A stretch of 64,000 nucleotides of DNA, from positions 496,001-560,000 of the forward strand of contig CAVPZG010000005.1 in NCBI GenBank assembly GCA_963710205.1, in the 5' to 3' direction. Of the stretch, positions 26,550-36,502 are shown in pieces. The DNA is from Pacificimonas sp963710205. Lineage in GTDB: Bacteria > Pseudomonadota > Alphaproteobacteria > Sphingomonadales > Sphingomonadaceae. Each line of letters starts with the position of its first letter. The first letter of the stretch is position 1. Made by a program: the position numbers and the translations under genes. The notes below the pieces were generated by a model. That model did not search any database and was not told the DNA's origin. It saw only the letters and a program-made list of their open reading frames with translations.

Positions 26550-26996
26550 ATGAATGTCGCCTTCTATCACTGCACCGCCGCGACACCGGAAGCGGTCCTG
26601 CCGAAGCTGGCCCTGAAGGCGGTCGAGGCGGGACACCGGGTGCTGGTCCACGCTGCGGAAAAGGCGCAGGCCGAAGCCATGGACGAGACATTGTGGACCT
26701 ATGACCCGGACAGTTTTCTGCCGCACGGGATCGCGGGCGGCGGGCAGGACGCGGACCAGCCGCTGCTGATCGCCGACAGTTTCGAGCCCGTGAACGGCGC
26801 CGACCTCGCCATTGCCATGTCGGGCCGGCTTCCGGGCGGAGATTCGGGTTTCGCGCGGGTGCTGTATCTGTTCGATGGCAATGACGAAAGCGCGTTGCAG
26901 GCGGCGCGGCAGCACTGGAAGGCGCTGGCGGAGCGAGAGGGCGTCGAGACGGCCTACTGGGCTCAGGGCGAGCGGGGCTGGGAAAAACGGCAATAG
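26550..26996 (+). CDS. holC: DNA polymerase III chi subunit
   Basis: A 148-residue HolC. The start NVAFYHCTAATPEAVLPKLA, the central MDETLWTYDPDSFLPHG and the late VLYLFDGNDESALQAAR are the conserved segments; the WTYDPxSFLPHG motif is diagnostic. Chi links single-stranded DNA-binding protein to the clamp-loader complex. It is directly downstream of pepA, an association seen in many proteobacteria. A Shine-Dalgarno (GGAGAAA) lies within the end of pepA. Confidence 0.9.
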   Translation: MNVAFYHCTAATPEAVLPKLALKAVEAGHRVLVHAAEKAQAEAMDETLWTYDPDSFLPHGIAGGGQDADQPLLIADSFEPVNGADLAIAMSGRLPGGDSGFARVLYLFDGNDESALQAARQHWKALAEREGVETAYWAQGERGWEKRQ

Positions 26997-27068
26997 CATT
27001 GCATCCGCTTCGTGAACGTCCTACTTGCGCGGCAATTCCGATTTCATCATTTCAATGGAGACCTCGCC

Positions 27069-27491
<423 letters not shown>

Positions 27492-27513
27492 GGCTGGCAG
27501 ATTCCGATGTCAT

Positions 27514-27547
27514 GGGCCGTCCGGGAGTGATCCCGGGCGGCCCTTTT
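27514..27547 (+). terminator. Rho-independent terminator after ndk
   Basis: GGGCCGTCCGGGA and TCCCGGGCGGCCC form a 13-bp stem with one G-T pair and a 4-nt loop (gtga), followed by TTTT. It lies 22 bp after the ndk stop and also separates ndk from the convergent purN gene. Confidence 0.88.
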
Positions 27548-27620
27548 CATTTCGTCATCCGGCAGCCTTCGGGATTGCGGTGAAGGTCGTCGTCACCGGC
27601 CGCGTCCCCTCCGGCCGCAG

Positions 27621-28592
27621 TCAAAAGGCGTCAGCGGCGTCGAGGAGCCGGGTCAGGCGTTTGGGAGCGACGCTGCGCCAGCTTTTTCGCAGCCAGTCTT
27701 CGACCAGGCTCCAGTCGGGATCGCCGTCGTCGAGAGCTATGCCGATCCAGCCGGACGCGCCGTAATAGGCGGGCTTGTAGTAGAGCGCCGGATCAGCCTC
27801 GATGAGCGCGGTCAGTTCGTCCTGCCCGCTGGTCTTGACGAGCAGGGCAATGCGGCCATCGCCGTGATGGTTCTGGTTGAAAATCGCGAAATATTTCCCC
27901 TTGATGCAGCGGAATCCCGGCGAGCCATGCGTGTCGCGGGCCTCCGTTTCCGGCAGGTCGAGTGCACGTCTGCCGACCTCGGCCAGGAGCCAGTCGGGAT
28001 CCTGCTTGCGCGTGACCCAGGCGGCGAGCGTGCGGGGGTAGAGCTGGTGCTCCGCGAACTGGACGCGGCGCGCCAGCGTTTCCGCCGTATCGCCGGGCAT
28101 GATGGCGACCTTGGTCTGGCCGAGGACGGGACCATCATCGACGTCCGCCGTCACGACATGGACGGAGCAACCGGCATGGCTGTCGCCCGCATCAAGCGCC
28201 CGCTGGAATGTACCCAGCCCCTTGTATTTCGGCAGGAGCGACGGGTGGATATTGAGCATCCGGTCCTGCCACTCTGCCACGAATTCCTTTGAAAGCAGGC
28301 GCATATATCCCGCAAGTGCGATATAGTCTGAACCGCTCTCATGAACCGCCTTGCCGATTTCGGCATCGAAGGCCGCGCGGTCCACGCCCTTGTGGCTTTT
28401 GGCCCAGGTGGCGATGCCTTCGGCTTTGGCGAGCGCGAGGCCGGGTGCGCCCGGATCGTTGGACGCAACAAGAACGACCTTGTACGGACAGTCAGCGGCG
28501 CGCGAAGCGTAAAGAAGGGCTGCCATGTTCGTGCCCTGACCGGAAATCAGGACGGCGACGCGCGCGCGTTTCCGGTCCTTCTGGCTAGCCAT
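27621..28592 (-). CDS. purN: Phosphoribosylglycinamide formyltransferase fused to a MmcQ/YjbR-like domain
   Basis: Residues 1-200 are PurN: VAVLISGQGTNMAALLYAS at the start, IALAGYMRLLSKEFV, then NIHPSLLPKYKGLGTFQRAL with the catalytic Asn-His, and VTADVDDGPVLGQ with the aspartate. Residues 205-323 form a second domain, with RALDLPETEARDTHGSPGF, YFAIFNQNH, ALLVKTSGQDE, YYKPAYYGASGWIGIAL and WLRKSWRSVAPKRL, which matches the YjbR/MmcQ (CyaY-like) family. PurN adds formyl to GAR in purine synthesis. The role of the extra domain is unknown; YjbR proteins are reported as DNA-binding. Its ATG overlaps the end of the corrected purM by 8 bp. Confidence 0.9.
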   Translation of the reverse strand: MASQKDRKRARVAVLISGQGTNMAALLYASRAADCPYKVVLVASNDPGAPGLALAKAEGIATWAKSHKGVDRAAFDAEIGKAVHESGSDYIALAGYMRLLSKEFVAEWQDRMLNIHPSLLPKYKGLGTFQRALDAGDSHAGCSVHVVTADVDDGPVLGQTKVAIMPGDTAETLARRVQFAEHQLYPRTLAAWVTRKQDPDWLLAEVGRRALDLPETEARDTHGSPGFRCIKGKYFAIFNQNHHGDGRIALLVKTSGQDELTALIEADPALYYKPAYYGASGWIGIALDDGDPDWSLVEDWLRKSWRSVAPKRLTRLLDAADAF

Positions 28593-29677
28593 GATGGGCG
28601 GCGGTCCATGCGGCGTCCGCGCCCCAGATGCCGGCCGCGGCGTTGCACGATTGCGCCGCGCTCACCGTCCTCTATGTGACCAATGGCAAAGACGGTTTCG
28701 CCAGCCGACGTCAGAGCGTCGGTCAGGGCAGCAGCATCGTGCGCGGAGGTGATCACGGCCATGCCGATGCCGCAGTTGAACGTGCGCGCCAGCTCCTCCG
28801 GCGCGATGCCCCCCTCTGCGCGCAGCCAGTCGATGCTGGCGGGCAGGGGCCAGGTGCCCGCCTCGAGATGGGCGCAATGCCCCTTGCCGAGGACGCGCGG
28901 GATGTTTTCGAGAAGACCGCCGCCGGTGATGTGCGCGAGAGCCTTGATATGACCGGCGCGAACGGATGGCAGCAGGGATTTGATATAGATGCGCGTGGGT
29001 TCAAGCAGCGCTGCGGCCAGGCTGCGGCTGTCGTCGAACGGTGCGGGCGCATCAAGTCTGTGGCCAAAATCCTCGACGATGCGCCGGACGAGGGAATAGC
29101 CATTGGAATGAAAGCCACTGGACGCGAGGCCAAGGATGACGTCGCCCGCAGCGATGTCGTCGCCCGTCAGCTGCTCGCCGCGCTCGACCGCGCCGACGCA
29201 GAAACCCGCAAGATCATAGTCGCCCGCGCCGTACATGCCGGGCATTTCCGCCGTCTCGCCGCCGACGAGCGCGCAGCCCGCAATGCGGCAGCCCTCCGCG
29301 ATGCCCGCGACAACGGCCTCGGCTGTCCCTGATTCGAGCTTTCCGGTGGCGAAATAGTCGAGAAAGAAGAGCGGCTCCGCACCCTGCACGATGAGGTCGT
29401 TGACGCACATGGCGACGAGATCGATCCCGACCGTGTCATGCCGCCCGCTGTCGATGGCGAGCTTCAGCTTGGTCCCGACACCATCGGTGGCGGCGACCAG
29501 CAGGGGATCAGCGAAGCCAGCCGCCCTGGGATCGAAAAACGCGCCAAAACCGCCGATATCCGCATTGGCGCCGGGGCGCTTCGTTGCCGCCACGAGGGGC
29601 GCGATCGCGCGGACGAGGGCGTTTCCAGCGGCGATCGAGACGCCCGCCTGTTCATATGTGTAGCCGGTCTTTTTCAT
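28585..29677 (-). CDS. purM: Phosphoribosylformylglycinamidine cyclo-ligase (C-terminal frameshift)
   Basis: PurM landmarks are YEQAGVSIAAGNALVRAIAP, LLVATDGVGTKLKLAID-like segment LVAATDGVGTKLKLAI, the metal-binding VGGETAEMPGMYGAGDYD, GLASSGFHSNGYSLVRRIV and LAHITGGGLLENIPRVL. The uninterrupted frame ends at 28547 with an arginine-rich tail, but the alternative frame gives the normal family ending AAAGIWGADAAWTAAHHG and a TAG at 28585-28587. One extra base near 28640-28646 accounts for this. The corrected protein is about 363 residues and its stop overlaps the purN start. It makes aminoimidazole ribonucleotide. Confidence 0.9.
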
Positions 29678-29752
29678 ATCGCGGGCGGTGTAGCGCGTGC
29701 ACGGTCAGAATCCGACTCCCAAATGCAGCCAGAGGGCTGTTAGAGGGGCGCT

Positions 29753-31135
29753 ATGGTTTACAGATGGCTTGCCGCGCTCGCTGCGCTCTTGATTGGTGCC
29801 CTGGCGCTGACATCGTCCTTCGCGCAGGAGGAGAACGGAAGTGCGGCGGCTGCGGCCAGCGAGGACACCGGCGGATCCGCCTTCGCCGTCAGCGGCATCA
29901 GGCTGGATGTCCGGGCGAAGTCGGTCGAAGCGGCGCGCGATGCCGCCTTTCGCGAAGCGCCGAGGCAGGCCTGGCCAAGACTCTGGGCAAGGCTGACCGG
30001 GCGAGATGCCAAGCAGGCCCCCGCGCTGTCGGACGCCGCGCTGGATGCGATGATCGATTCCATCGAGGTGGAGTCCGAGCGGTTTGGCGCGACCCGTTAT
30101 ATCGCCACGCTGGGCGTGGTTTTCGACCGGCAGCGCGCTGGACAGCGGCTGCCTGCGGGCGCGCGCATATTGCAGTCGCGGCCGATGCTGCTTGTCCCCA
30201 TGCTGATCGACGCGGGCGCGATGACCACGGCGGATTCAGACAGTCCATGGTATCAGGCGTGGCAGCGTTTTGGCGGCGGATCGAGCGTTATCGACTATGT
30301 GAAACTGAAGGGCAGCGCCGGTGACCGGGTGCTGCTGAATGGCTGGCAGACGGGACGCGGCAATCGCAATTTGTGGCGCACCGTCCTGAGCAGCTATACC
30401 GCTGACAATGTCCTGGTGGCGGAGGCGCGGCTGAACCGGTCCTATCCGGGCGGCCCAGTCGCAGCGGATTTCGTGGCGCGTTATGGCCCTGACAGCCGCG
30501 AGCTGGAGCGTTTCAGCCTGCGCGCGGCAAGCCCGGCGGGCGTTCCCGAGATGATGGAAACCGCGGTCAAGCGGATCGATGGCATTTATGCGCGCGCCCT
30601 GCAGGACGGCACGCTGCAGGCTGACGATTCGTTAAGTCTGGCCCTTGCGCCCATTGCCGCCCCGCCGTCGGAGATAGACGACGGTTTCCGGGCGGGCGCC
30701 TCCCTGACGGCCACGCTCGTGACGCCCGATGCCTATGCCTGGTCCTCGGTCAAGGCGATCCTGGACGTCATGCCGCAGATCGAGCAGGCCATATTGGAGA
30801 CGCTGAGCGTCGGCGGCACCTCGCGCCTTCGCATCAATTACGGCGGTAGCTTCGAGGGGCTTAGGTATGCGCTGGACCAGCGCGGTCTGCGGCTGGAACC
30901 GGGTGAGGCCGGATACCGGCTGCGGCGGCGGATAGAGGGCGAAGCGCCGCTGGCGGCGCCGGTGGCGGCAGTGCCCGCGCCGCCTGCCGCGCCGCAGCCT
31001 GGCGGGGCGACCCCGTCCGCAGCCGGTCCCGCCGATGGCAGGGTTCCTATCGCCGTGCCGCCCCCACCGGCTCCGCCGACGGATAACGACACGCCGGAAT
31101 CGCTGCTGCCACCCGCGCCAGCGGACCCGAACTGA
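29753..31135 (+). CDS. DUF2066 domain protein, exported
   Basis: A 460-residue protein with a signal peptide (RWLAALAALLIGALALTSSF, cleavage near FAQ). Residues 45-350 match DUF2066, with a conserved ARDAAFREAPRQAWPRLWAR helix and LQSRPMLLVPMLIDAG. The last 75 residues are a low-complexity proline/alanine-rich tail (many PAPP and PPPPAPP-like runs), which could span the periplasm or need EF-P for translation. Function is unknown. It heads an operon; its TGA overlaps the ATG of the PerM-type gene by one base (TGATG). It is divergent from purM over 75 bp. Confidence 0.8.
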   Translation: MVYRWLAALAALLIGALALTSSFAQEENGSAAAAASEDTGGSAFAVSGIRLDVRAKSVEAARDAAFREAPRQAWPRLWARLTGRDAKQAPALSDAALDAMIDSIEVESERFGATRYIATLGVVFDRQRAGQRLPAGARILQSRPMLLVPMLIDAGAMTTADSDSPWYQAWQRFGGGSSVIDYVKLKGSAGDRVLLNGWQTGRGNRNLWRTVLSSYTADNVLVAEARLNRSYPGGPVAADFVARYGPDSRELERFSLRAASPAGVPEMMETAVKRIDGIYARALQDGTLQADDSLSLALAPIAAPPSEIDDGFRAGASLTATLVTPDAYAWSSVKAILDVMPQIEQAILETLSVGGTSRLRINYGGSFEGLRYALDQRGLRLEPGEAGYRLRRRIEGEAPLAAPVAAVPAPPAAPQPGGATPSAAGPADGRVPIAVPPPPAPPTDNDTPESLLPPAPADPN

Positions 31136-32214
31136 TGCCGGAAAAAACCAAGATGCCCAGGATCGCCCTGCCCAGCCTGCACTGGGGCTGGCTGGTCGTA
31201 CTTGCGATATTGATATGGTTCTTCTGGGAGACGGCGGCGGTACTCCCGCCGTTTCTTGCCGGGCTGGTGATTGCCTATCTGCTCGATCCCGTGGCGGACC
31301 GGCTGGAAGCCCGGGGCATGAAGCGGTGGCTGGCGACAACGCTGGTTCTTGTGCTGTTTTTCGCTCTGTTCGCCGGGCTCATTCTGCTCATCGCGCCGCT
31401 GATGGTTTCGCAGTTGACGGCCCTGATCGACAGCCTGCCGCGACTGGTCGCTGAACTGCGTCCGCTTGCGGAGCGGCTTTACGCGCAGGCCAATGTGCTG
31501 GTTGATCTGGAAGGGATTGCCGATAACCTGCTGCAGCGTGCGGCAGGGATCGCCACGAGCGTCCTGAGCGGCGTACTGGAGCAGGGGCTGGCGTTCTTCA
31601 ATATCCTCGCGCTGGTGATCATCATGCCTGTCGTCGCCTTTTACTCGCTGCGGGATTTCGACAGTCTGACGGCAAAGCTGCGCAGCATGATCCCTCCGCG
31701 TTTCGCGAGCCAGACGGCGCTGCTGCTGGACGAAATGGATGCGGCGCTGGCGGGGTTCGTGCGCGGGCAATTCATCGTCTGTTCGGCACTGGCGGTTTTC
31801 TATGCCGCGGGCTGGTGGCTGACGGGGCTCGAATTCGCGCTCGTTCTGGGGCTGATTGCGGGCATCCTGGCATTCGTGCCCTATCTGGGCGCCGTCATCT
31901 CGGTTGCGCTTGCGCTTCTGGTCGGCCTCGGCCAGTTCGGCGCGGACCCATGGCATCTGTTCTTCATCTTCCTGGTGTTTCAGATCGGGCAGGTCCTTGA
32001 GGGGTCCGTGCTGACGCCGAACCTGATTGGCGAGCGAATCGGATTGCATCCCCTGTGGGTATTGTTCGCCGTCTTCGCGGGCGGCGAACTGGCGGGTCTT
32101 TGGGGCGTTTTCCTGGCTGTCCCGGTGGCCGCGGTGATTGCCGTTCTGGTCCGTGCCGTCATCAGGGCATATCTCAGCAGCCCGCTATATGGGGCTGAAC
32201 CGGAAGCGGAATGA
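31135..32214 (+). CDS. AI-2E (PerM) family transporter
   Basis: A 359-residue membrane protein with eight or so hydrophobic segments: LHWGWLVVLAILIWFFWETA, PFLAGLVIAYLLDPV, ATTLVLVLFFALFAGLILLI, then a soluble region, LALVIIMPVVAFYSLRD and the C-terminal LGLIAGILAFVPYLGAVISV, the last being the signature of the AI-2E/PerM family. It was named for autoinducer-2 export in E. coli, but most members have other or unknown solutes. It overlaps the DUF2066 gene at its start and the Hda-like gene at its end (ATGA). Confidence 0.88.
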   Translation: MPEKTKMPRIALPSLHWGWLVVLAILIWFFWETAAVLPPFLAGLVIAYLLDPVADRLEARGMKRWLATTLVLVLFFALFAGLILLIAPLMVSQLTALIDSLPRLVAELRPLAERLYAQANVLVDLEGIADNLLQRAAGIATSVLSGVLEQGLAFFNILALVIIMPVVAFYSLRDFDSLTAKLRSMIPPRFASQTALLLDEMDAALAGFVRGQFIVCSALAVFYAAGWWLTGLEFALVLGLIAGILAFVPYLGAVISVALALLVGLGQFGADPWHLFFIFLVFQIGQVLEGSVLTPNLIGERIGLHPLWVLFAVFAGGELAGLWGVFLAVPVAAVIAVLVRAVIRAYLSSPLYGAEPEAE

Positions 32215-32807
32215 CGGGTCAGATCGCCTTGCCCCTCGCGTATCGGGACGCGGAGGGCGAGGCGCGTTTCTTCATTACCGAAGCCAATCGGGACGCGGCG
32301 GCGCGCCTTGATCTTTGGGAGGGCTGGCCGGACCGCGCAGCGCTGCTGCTGGGGCCGGAAGGCGCCGGAAAATCGCACCTGGCGCGGCTGGCCGTCGCGC
32401 GGGCGGGTGGCCGCATGATGCTGGTCGAGGATATCGACCGGGGCGAGGTGGACGAGACACGGCTGTTCCATCTCCTCAACCGTGCGCGCAACGGCGGTGA
32501 TCCGCTGCTCGTGACCGCGCGAAACATGCCCGTGGTCGAGCTGGCGGATCTGAAATCACGGCTACAGGCCCTGCCGATATTGAAGATCGCCGAACCAGAC
32601 GACCTGCTGCTGCCCGAGTTGCTGGCGAAAGCCTTTGCCGGCCATGGCATGCGTGTCGGCCCGGATATTATCGCGTTCATGACGCCGCGCATTGAAAGGC
32701 GCTACAAGGCCGTGCAGGATGCAGTGGCGCTGATCGATGCGGCAGCGCTGGCGGAGGGGCGGTCGGTGACCATCCCCCTTGTCAGGAAGGCTTTGTTCAG
32801 GGAGTAG
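32211..32807 (+). CDS. Hda-like DnaA-related AAA protein
   Basis: A 198-residue short DnaA-like protein without a DNA-binding domain. The Walker A motif is LGPEGAGKSHLARLAVARAG and MLVEDIDRGEVDETRLFHLL stands at Walker B. LLVTARNMPVVELADLKSRL resembles sensor I and the arginine-finger region of Hda, and FMTPRIERRYKAVQDAV is sensor II-like. Hda promotes DnaA-ATP hydrolysis at replication forks. The gene overlaps the transporter gene and is followed 4 bp later by ppk, an order often seen in sphingomonads. The N-terminus (MTGQIALPLAYRD) includes a QxxLPL-like clamp-binding motif. Confidence 0.85.
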   Translation: MTGQIALPLAYRDAEGEARFFITEANRDAAARLDLWEGWPDRAALLLGPEGAGKSHLARLAVARAGGRMMLVEDIDRGEVDETRLFHLLNRARNGGDPLLVTARNMPVVELADLKSRLQALPILKIAEPDDLLLPELLAKAFAGHGMRVGPDIIAFMTPRIERRYKAVQDAVALIDAAALAEGRSVTIPLVRKALFRE

Positions 32808-32811
32808 TCAG

Positions 32812-34971
32812 GTGCAGGCAATCGATCGGGTGGCCAACAAGCCAGCGGACGGTATCACGCTGGCCAGCGACCGCTACTTCAACCGCGAGCTGAGCTGGCT
32901 GAAGTTCAACGAGCGTGTGCTGGAGGAGGCCTGCAACACCGCCCACCCGCTGCTGGAACGTCTGAAGTTCCTGGCGATAAGCGGCGAAAACCTGGATGAA
33001 TTCTATATGGTGCGCGTCGCCGGCCTGATCGGTCAGGTCGAGGAGGGCGTCGAAACGCTATCGGAAGACGGTTCCACCCCCGCGCAGCAGTTGAAGGCCG
33101 TTCTGGCCGAGGGCGAAGCGCTGATGGCGCAGCAGCAGGACATCTGGCGCGAATTGCACGGCGAACTGGACGACGTGGGTATCGAGGTGCTGCGCCCTGA
33201 CAATATCGAGGCCGACGAGCGGGCGTGGCTGGAGCGGTATTTTCTGGATCAGGTTTTTCCGGTGCTGACACCGCAGACGATTGATCCGGCGCATCCCTTT
33301 CCGTTCATTCCGAACAAGGGCTTCGGCCTGGCCATGGCGCTGGCGCATCCCGCGGACCATGAGGATATCGTCGCGCTGGTGCTGATGCCGTCGGCACTGC
33401 CGCGCTTTGTCCGGCTGCCGGGTGCCGATGCGCGCTATATCGCCATCGAGGATGTCGTGCGGCTGTTCATCCACGAGCTGTTTCCCGGCTATGCCACCGA
33501 GGGCGACGGCGTGTTCCGCATCATCCGCGACAGCGACATCGAGGTGGAGGAAGAGGCCGAGGATCTGGTGCGGTTCTTCCAGAGCGCCATCAAGCGGCGG
33601 CGGCGCGGACAGGTCATCCGGTTGAAGGTTGAATCGAAAATGCCCGCGCGGCTGCGCCGTGTCGTTCGCAAGGCCTTTCAGATCAGTGACGACGCCGTTG
33701 CGTCCATGGACGGGATCATCGGTCTTTCCGATCTGATGCAGCTGTATGACGAAGACCGCCCTGAGCTGAAATTCGCGCCCTATATCGCACGCTTTCCCGA
33801 ACGAATCCGGGAACATGGCGGCGACTGTTTCTCCGCCATCGGAGAAAAGGATATCGTTGTCCACCACCCCTATGAGAGTTTCGAAGTGGTGGTGGCGTTC
33901 CTGCGGCAGGCGGCGGCGGACCCCAATGTCGTCGCGATCAAGCAGACGCTTTACCGCGCGGGCAAGCAATCCGCCGTCATTCGCGCGCTGATCGACGCGG
34001 CCGAGGCGGGCAAATCGGTTACGGCCGTCGTCGAACTGAAGGCGCGTTTCGACGAGGAGCAGAACATCGCCTGGGCGGCCGAACTGGAGCGGGCGGGCGT
34101 GCAGGTCGTCTACGGGTTCATCGAGTGGAAGACGCACGCGAAGATGTCGCTGGTGGTGAGGCGCGAAGGGCAGGCGCTGAGGACCTACTGCCATTTCGGA
34201 ACCGGCAATTACCACCCGGTCACGGCCAAGATTTACACCGATCTCAGCATGTTCACCGCCGACCCTGTTCTGGGCCGCGATGTGGCGCAGATATTCAACT
34301 ACATCACCTCCTATGTGGAACCGACACGGCTGGAAGCGATGAGCATTTCGCCGATGCGGCTACGCAAGAAACTGGTCGAGCTGATTGAAATCGAAATCGA
34401 AAACGCAAAGGCGGGCAGGCCATCGGGAATCTGGATGAAGATGAACGCGCTGGTGGACGCGGAGATGATCGACCGGCTTTACGATGCGAGTGCCGCAGGC
34501 GTTCCGGTCGATCTGGTCGTGCGCGGCATTTGCTGCCTGCGTCCCGGTATTGCGGGCCTGTCGGAGAATATTCGCGTGCGGTCCATTGTCGGACGGTTTC
34601 TGGAACATAGCCGTATCTTTGCCTTTGCGGGCGGCGAAGAACTGCCGTCGGACAAGGCGCAGCTGTTCATCGCGTCGGCCGACCTGATGCCACGCAATCT
34701 TGACCGGCGCGTCGAAGTCCTTGTTCCCGTGCGAAATCCAACCGTCCATGACCAGATTATCGATCAGGTGATGCTGGCAAATCTGAAAGATACCGAGCAG
34801 AGCTGGGAATTGATGCCGGATGGGAGCTATACGCGCATCGAGGCGCAGGGGGACAGTTTCAACGTGCACCATTATTTCATGAACAACCCGTCGCTGTCGG
34901 GACGGGGAACCGTCATCGAGGAAGCGCCCGATGTGCCGCGCCTGAACCTGCCGCAGGGGCGCGCTGCGTGA
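32812..34971 (+). CDS. ppk: Polyphosphate kinase 1
   Basis: A 719-residue PPK1. The N-terminal domain begins with YFNRELSWLKFNERVLEEA; the catalytic phospholipase D-like domains contain AIKQTLYRAGKQSAVIRALI, KARFDEEQNIAWAAELE, YGFIEWKTHAKMSLVVRREG with the phosphorylated histidine and TYCHFGTGNYHPVTAKIYTD. I chose GTG 32812 (QAIDRVANKPADG), because GGAG lies 8 bp upstream and the frame before it overlaps the Hda-like gene. It builds polyphosphate from ATP. The ppx start overlaps its stop (GTGA). Confidence 0.95.
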   Translation: MQAIDRVANKPADGITLASDRYFNRELSWLKFNERVLEEACNTAHPLLERLKFLAISGENLDEFYMVRVAGLIGQVEEGVETLSEDGSTPAQQLKAVLAEGEALMAQQQDIWRELHGELDDVGIEVLRPDNIEADERAWLERYFLDQVFPVLTPQTIDPAHPFPFIPNKGFGLAMALAHPADHEDIVALVLMPSALPRFVRLPGADARYIAIEDVVRLFIHELFPGYATEGDGVFRIIRDSDIEVEEEAEDLVRFFQSAIKRRRRGQVIRLKVESKMPARLRRVVRKAFQISDDAVASMDGIIGLSDLMQLYDEDRPELKFAPYIARFPERIREHGGDCFSAIGEKDIVVHHPYESFEVVVAFLRQAAADPNVVAIKQTLYRAGKQSAVIRALIDAAEAGKSVTAVVELKARFDEEQNIAWAAELERAGVQVVYGFIEWKTHAKMSLVVRREGQALRTYCHFGTGNYHPVTAKIYTDLSMFTADPVLGRDVAQIFNYITSYVEPTRLEAMSISPMRLRKKLVELIEIEIENAKAGRPSGIWMKMNALVDAEMIDRLYDASAAGVPVDLVVRGICCLRPGIAGLSENIRVRSIVGRFLEHSRIFAFAGGEELPSDKAQLFIASADLMPRNLDRRVEVLVPVRNPTVHDQIIDQVMLANLKDTEQSWELMPDGSYTRIEAQGDSFNVHHYFMNNPSLSGRGTVIEEAPDVPRLNLPQGRAA

Positions 34972-36461
34972 GCCCGCTGTCCGGTGAACATGGCGGGAAG
35001 CCCATTCGCGCCGTGATCGACATCGGATCAAACTCCATCCGCCTTGTCGCCTTTCGCGCCGATCGCCGGACACCGTTCAGCCTGTTCAACGAAAAGGTCA
35101 TGGCGGGACTGGGACAGGGCGTCGGCGAGACAGGCTCCATGCAGGACGCGAACGTCGCCATGGCGCATGATGCGCTCTCGCGCTTTGCCCTGTTATGCGC
35201 CGACATGGGCGTGGAAAGCATAGAGACCTTTGCCACCGCCGCTGTCCGCGAGGCCGACAACGGCGCTGCCTTTGTCGAGAAGGTTCGTGCCGATACCGGC
35301 ATCGAAATCCAGATCATCGATGGCAGGCAGGAAGGCCATTTTGCGGCACTTGGCGTGCTGGCGGGAATTCCGGGCGCGGAGGGCATCGTTGGCGACCTGG
35401 GCGGCGGCAGTCTGGAGCTGGTGCGTCTGAAGAATGGCAAGCCGCGCAAGGTCATGTCGCTGCCCATCGGTTCCCTGAAACTGGCGGAGGCGCGCAAGGG
35501 GGGAACGGACAAAATGCGCCGCCTCGTCAAAAAGGCGCTGAACAAGGTGGAATGGGCGGTGGAAGGCAAGGATCTGCCCTTCTATATGGTGGGGGGGTCG
35601 TGGCGCGCGCTGGCACAGCTGCAGATGCACCTGACCAACTATCCGCTGCACATCGCGCATCAATATGAACTGTCGCGCGAGGCCATCGACCGTCTGGCCC
35701 GCGGCGTGCCCAATCTGAGGCAGAAGCGGCTGCGCGCGATCACCAATGTTTCCACCGATCGAACCCCGCATCTGCCGGGCGCAGCACTGCTGCTGCGCGC
35801 TGTCATGAAGAAACTGGGGTCGAGCCATGCGATCGTCAGTGCCTATGGCATCAGGGAGGGCGTCTTTTTCGACAAGCTGCCCGCCGATGTCGCGGCGCGC
35901 GATCCGCTGATTGCCGCCGCGCGCAACGAGGGCGAGACGCAGGGCCGCTTCCCGCAACATGCCGGTGCGCTGATGCAATGGATGTCGGGCCTGTTCCCGG
36001 ATGAGAGCAGGTCGGACAGCCGCCTGCGCCGTGTGGCCGCCGAACTGAGCGACATCGCCTGGCGGGCGCATCCCGAATTCCGCGCCGAACGGGCGCTGGA
36101 AACCGCCCTTTATGGCAACTGGGTCGGTATCAACGCGCGGGAACGGGCGATCCTGGCGGCGGCACTGTTCGCCCTTTACGGCGGCGGCGTGACCGAGAAG
36201 AAGCGAGAGGCGCTGACGAGGCTCGCGCCATTCGAGGCGCTGGACCGGGCCACATCCTGGGGGCTGGCGCTGCGGCTGGGCCAACGGCTGACCGGCGGCA
36301 CCGCGCGGCCGCTCGGCGAAAGCGCGCTATCGCTGGAGGAGGGCGAGATCGTGCTGAAACTCTCCGCGCGCTGTGAAGACCTTTGGTCGGAGGCGGTCGA
36401 ACGGCGGCTGACGGCGCTCGCCGCGCACATGATGCTGCCGAGCCAGCTGCGGATCGTCTAA
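34968..36461 (+). CDS. ppx: Exopolyphosphatase
   Basis: A 497-residue Ppx/GppA protein with a GTG start overlapping the ppk stop. AVIDIGSNSIRLVAFRA is the phosphate-1 motif, ATAAVREADNGAAFVEKV and IDGRQEGHFAALGVL follow, and GIVGDLGGGSLELVRL is phosphate-2. The C-terminal half is helical with an HD-like region, as in long Ppx proteins. It degrades polyphosphate from the chain end, so ppk and ppx in one operon give synthesis and breakdown of the same polymer. Confidence 0.93.
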   Translation: MSPLSGEHGGKPIRAVIDIGSNSIRLVAFRADRRTPFSLFNEKVMAGLGQGVGETGSMQDANVAMAHDALSRFALLCADMGVESIETFATAAVREADNGAAFVEKVRADTGIEIQIIDGRQEGHFAALGVLAGIPGAEGIVGDLGGGSLELVRLKNGKPRKVMSLPIGSLKLAEARKGGTDKMRRLVKKALNKVEWAVEGKDLPFYMVGGSWRALAQLQMHLTNYPLHIAHQYELSREAIDRLARGVPNLRQKRLRAITNVSTDRTPHLPGAALLLRAVMKKLGSSHAIVSAYGIREGVFFDKLPADVAARDPLIAAARNEGETQGRFPQHAGALMQWMSGLFPDESRSDSRLRRVAAELSDIAWRAHPEFRAERALETALYGNWVGINARERAILAAALFALYGGGVTEKKREALTRLAPFEALDRATSWGLALRLGQRLTGGTARPLGESALSLEEGEIVLKLSARCEDLWSEAVERRLTALAAHMMLPSQLRIV

Positions 36462-36502
36462 GGCATTTGTCGCGCCGGAAAACTGGCGCTACAGATGGCC
36501 CC

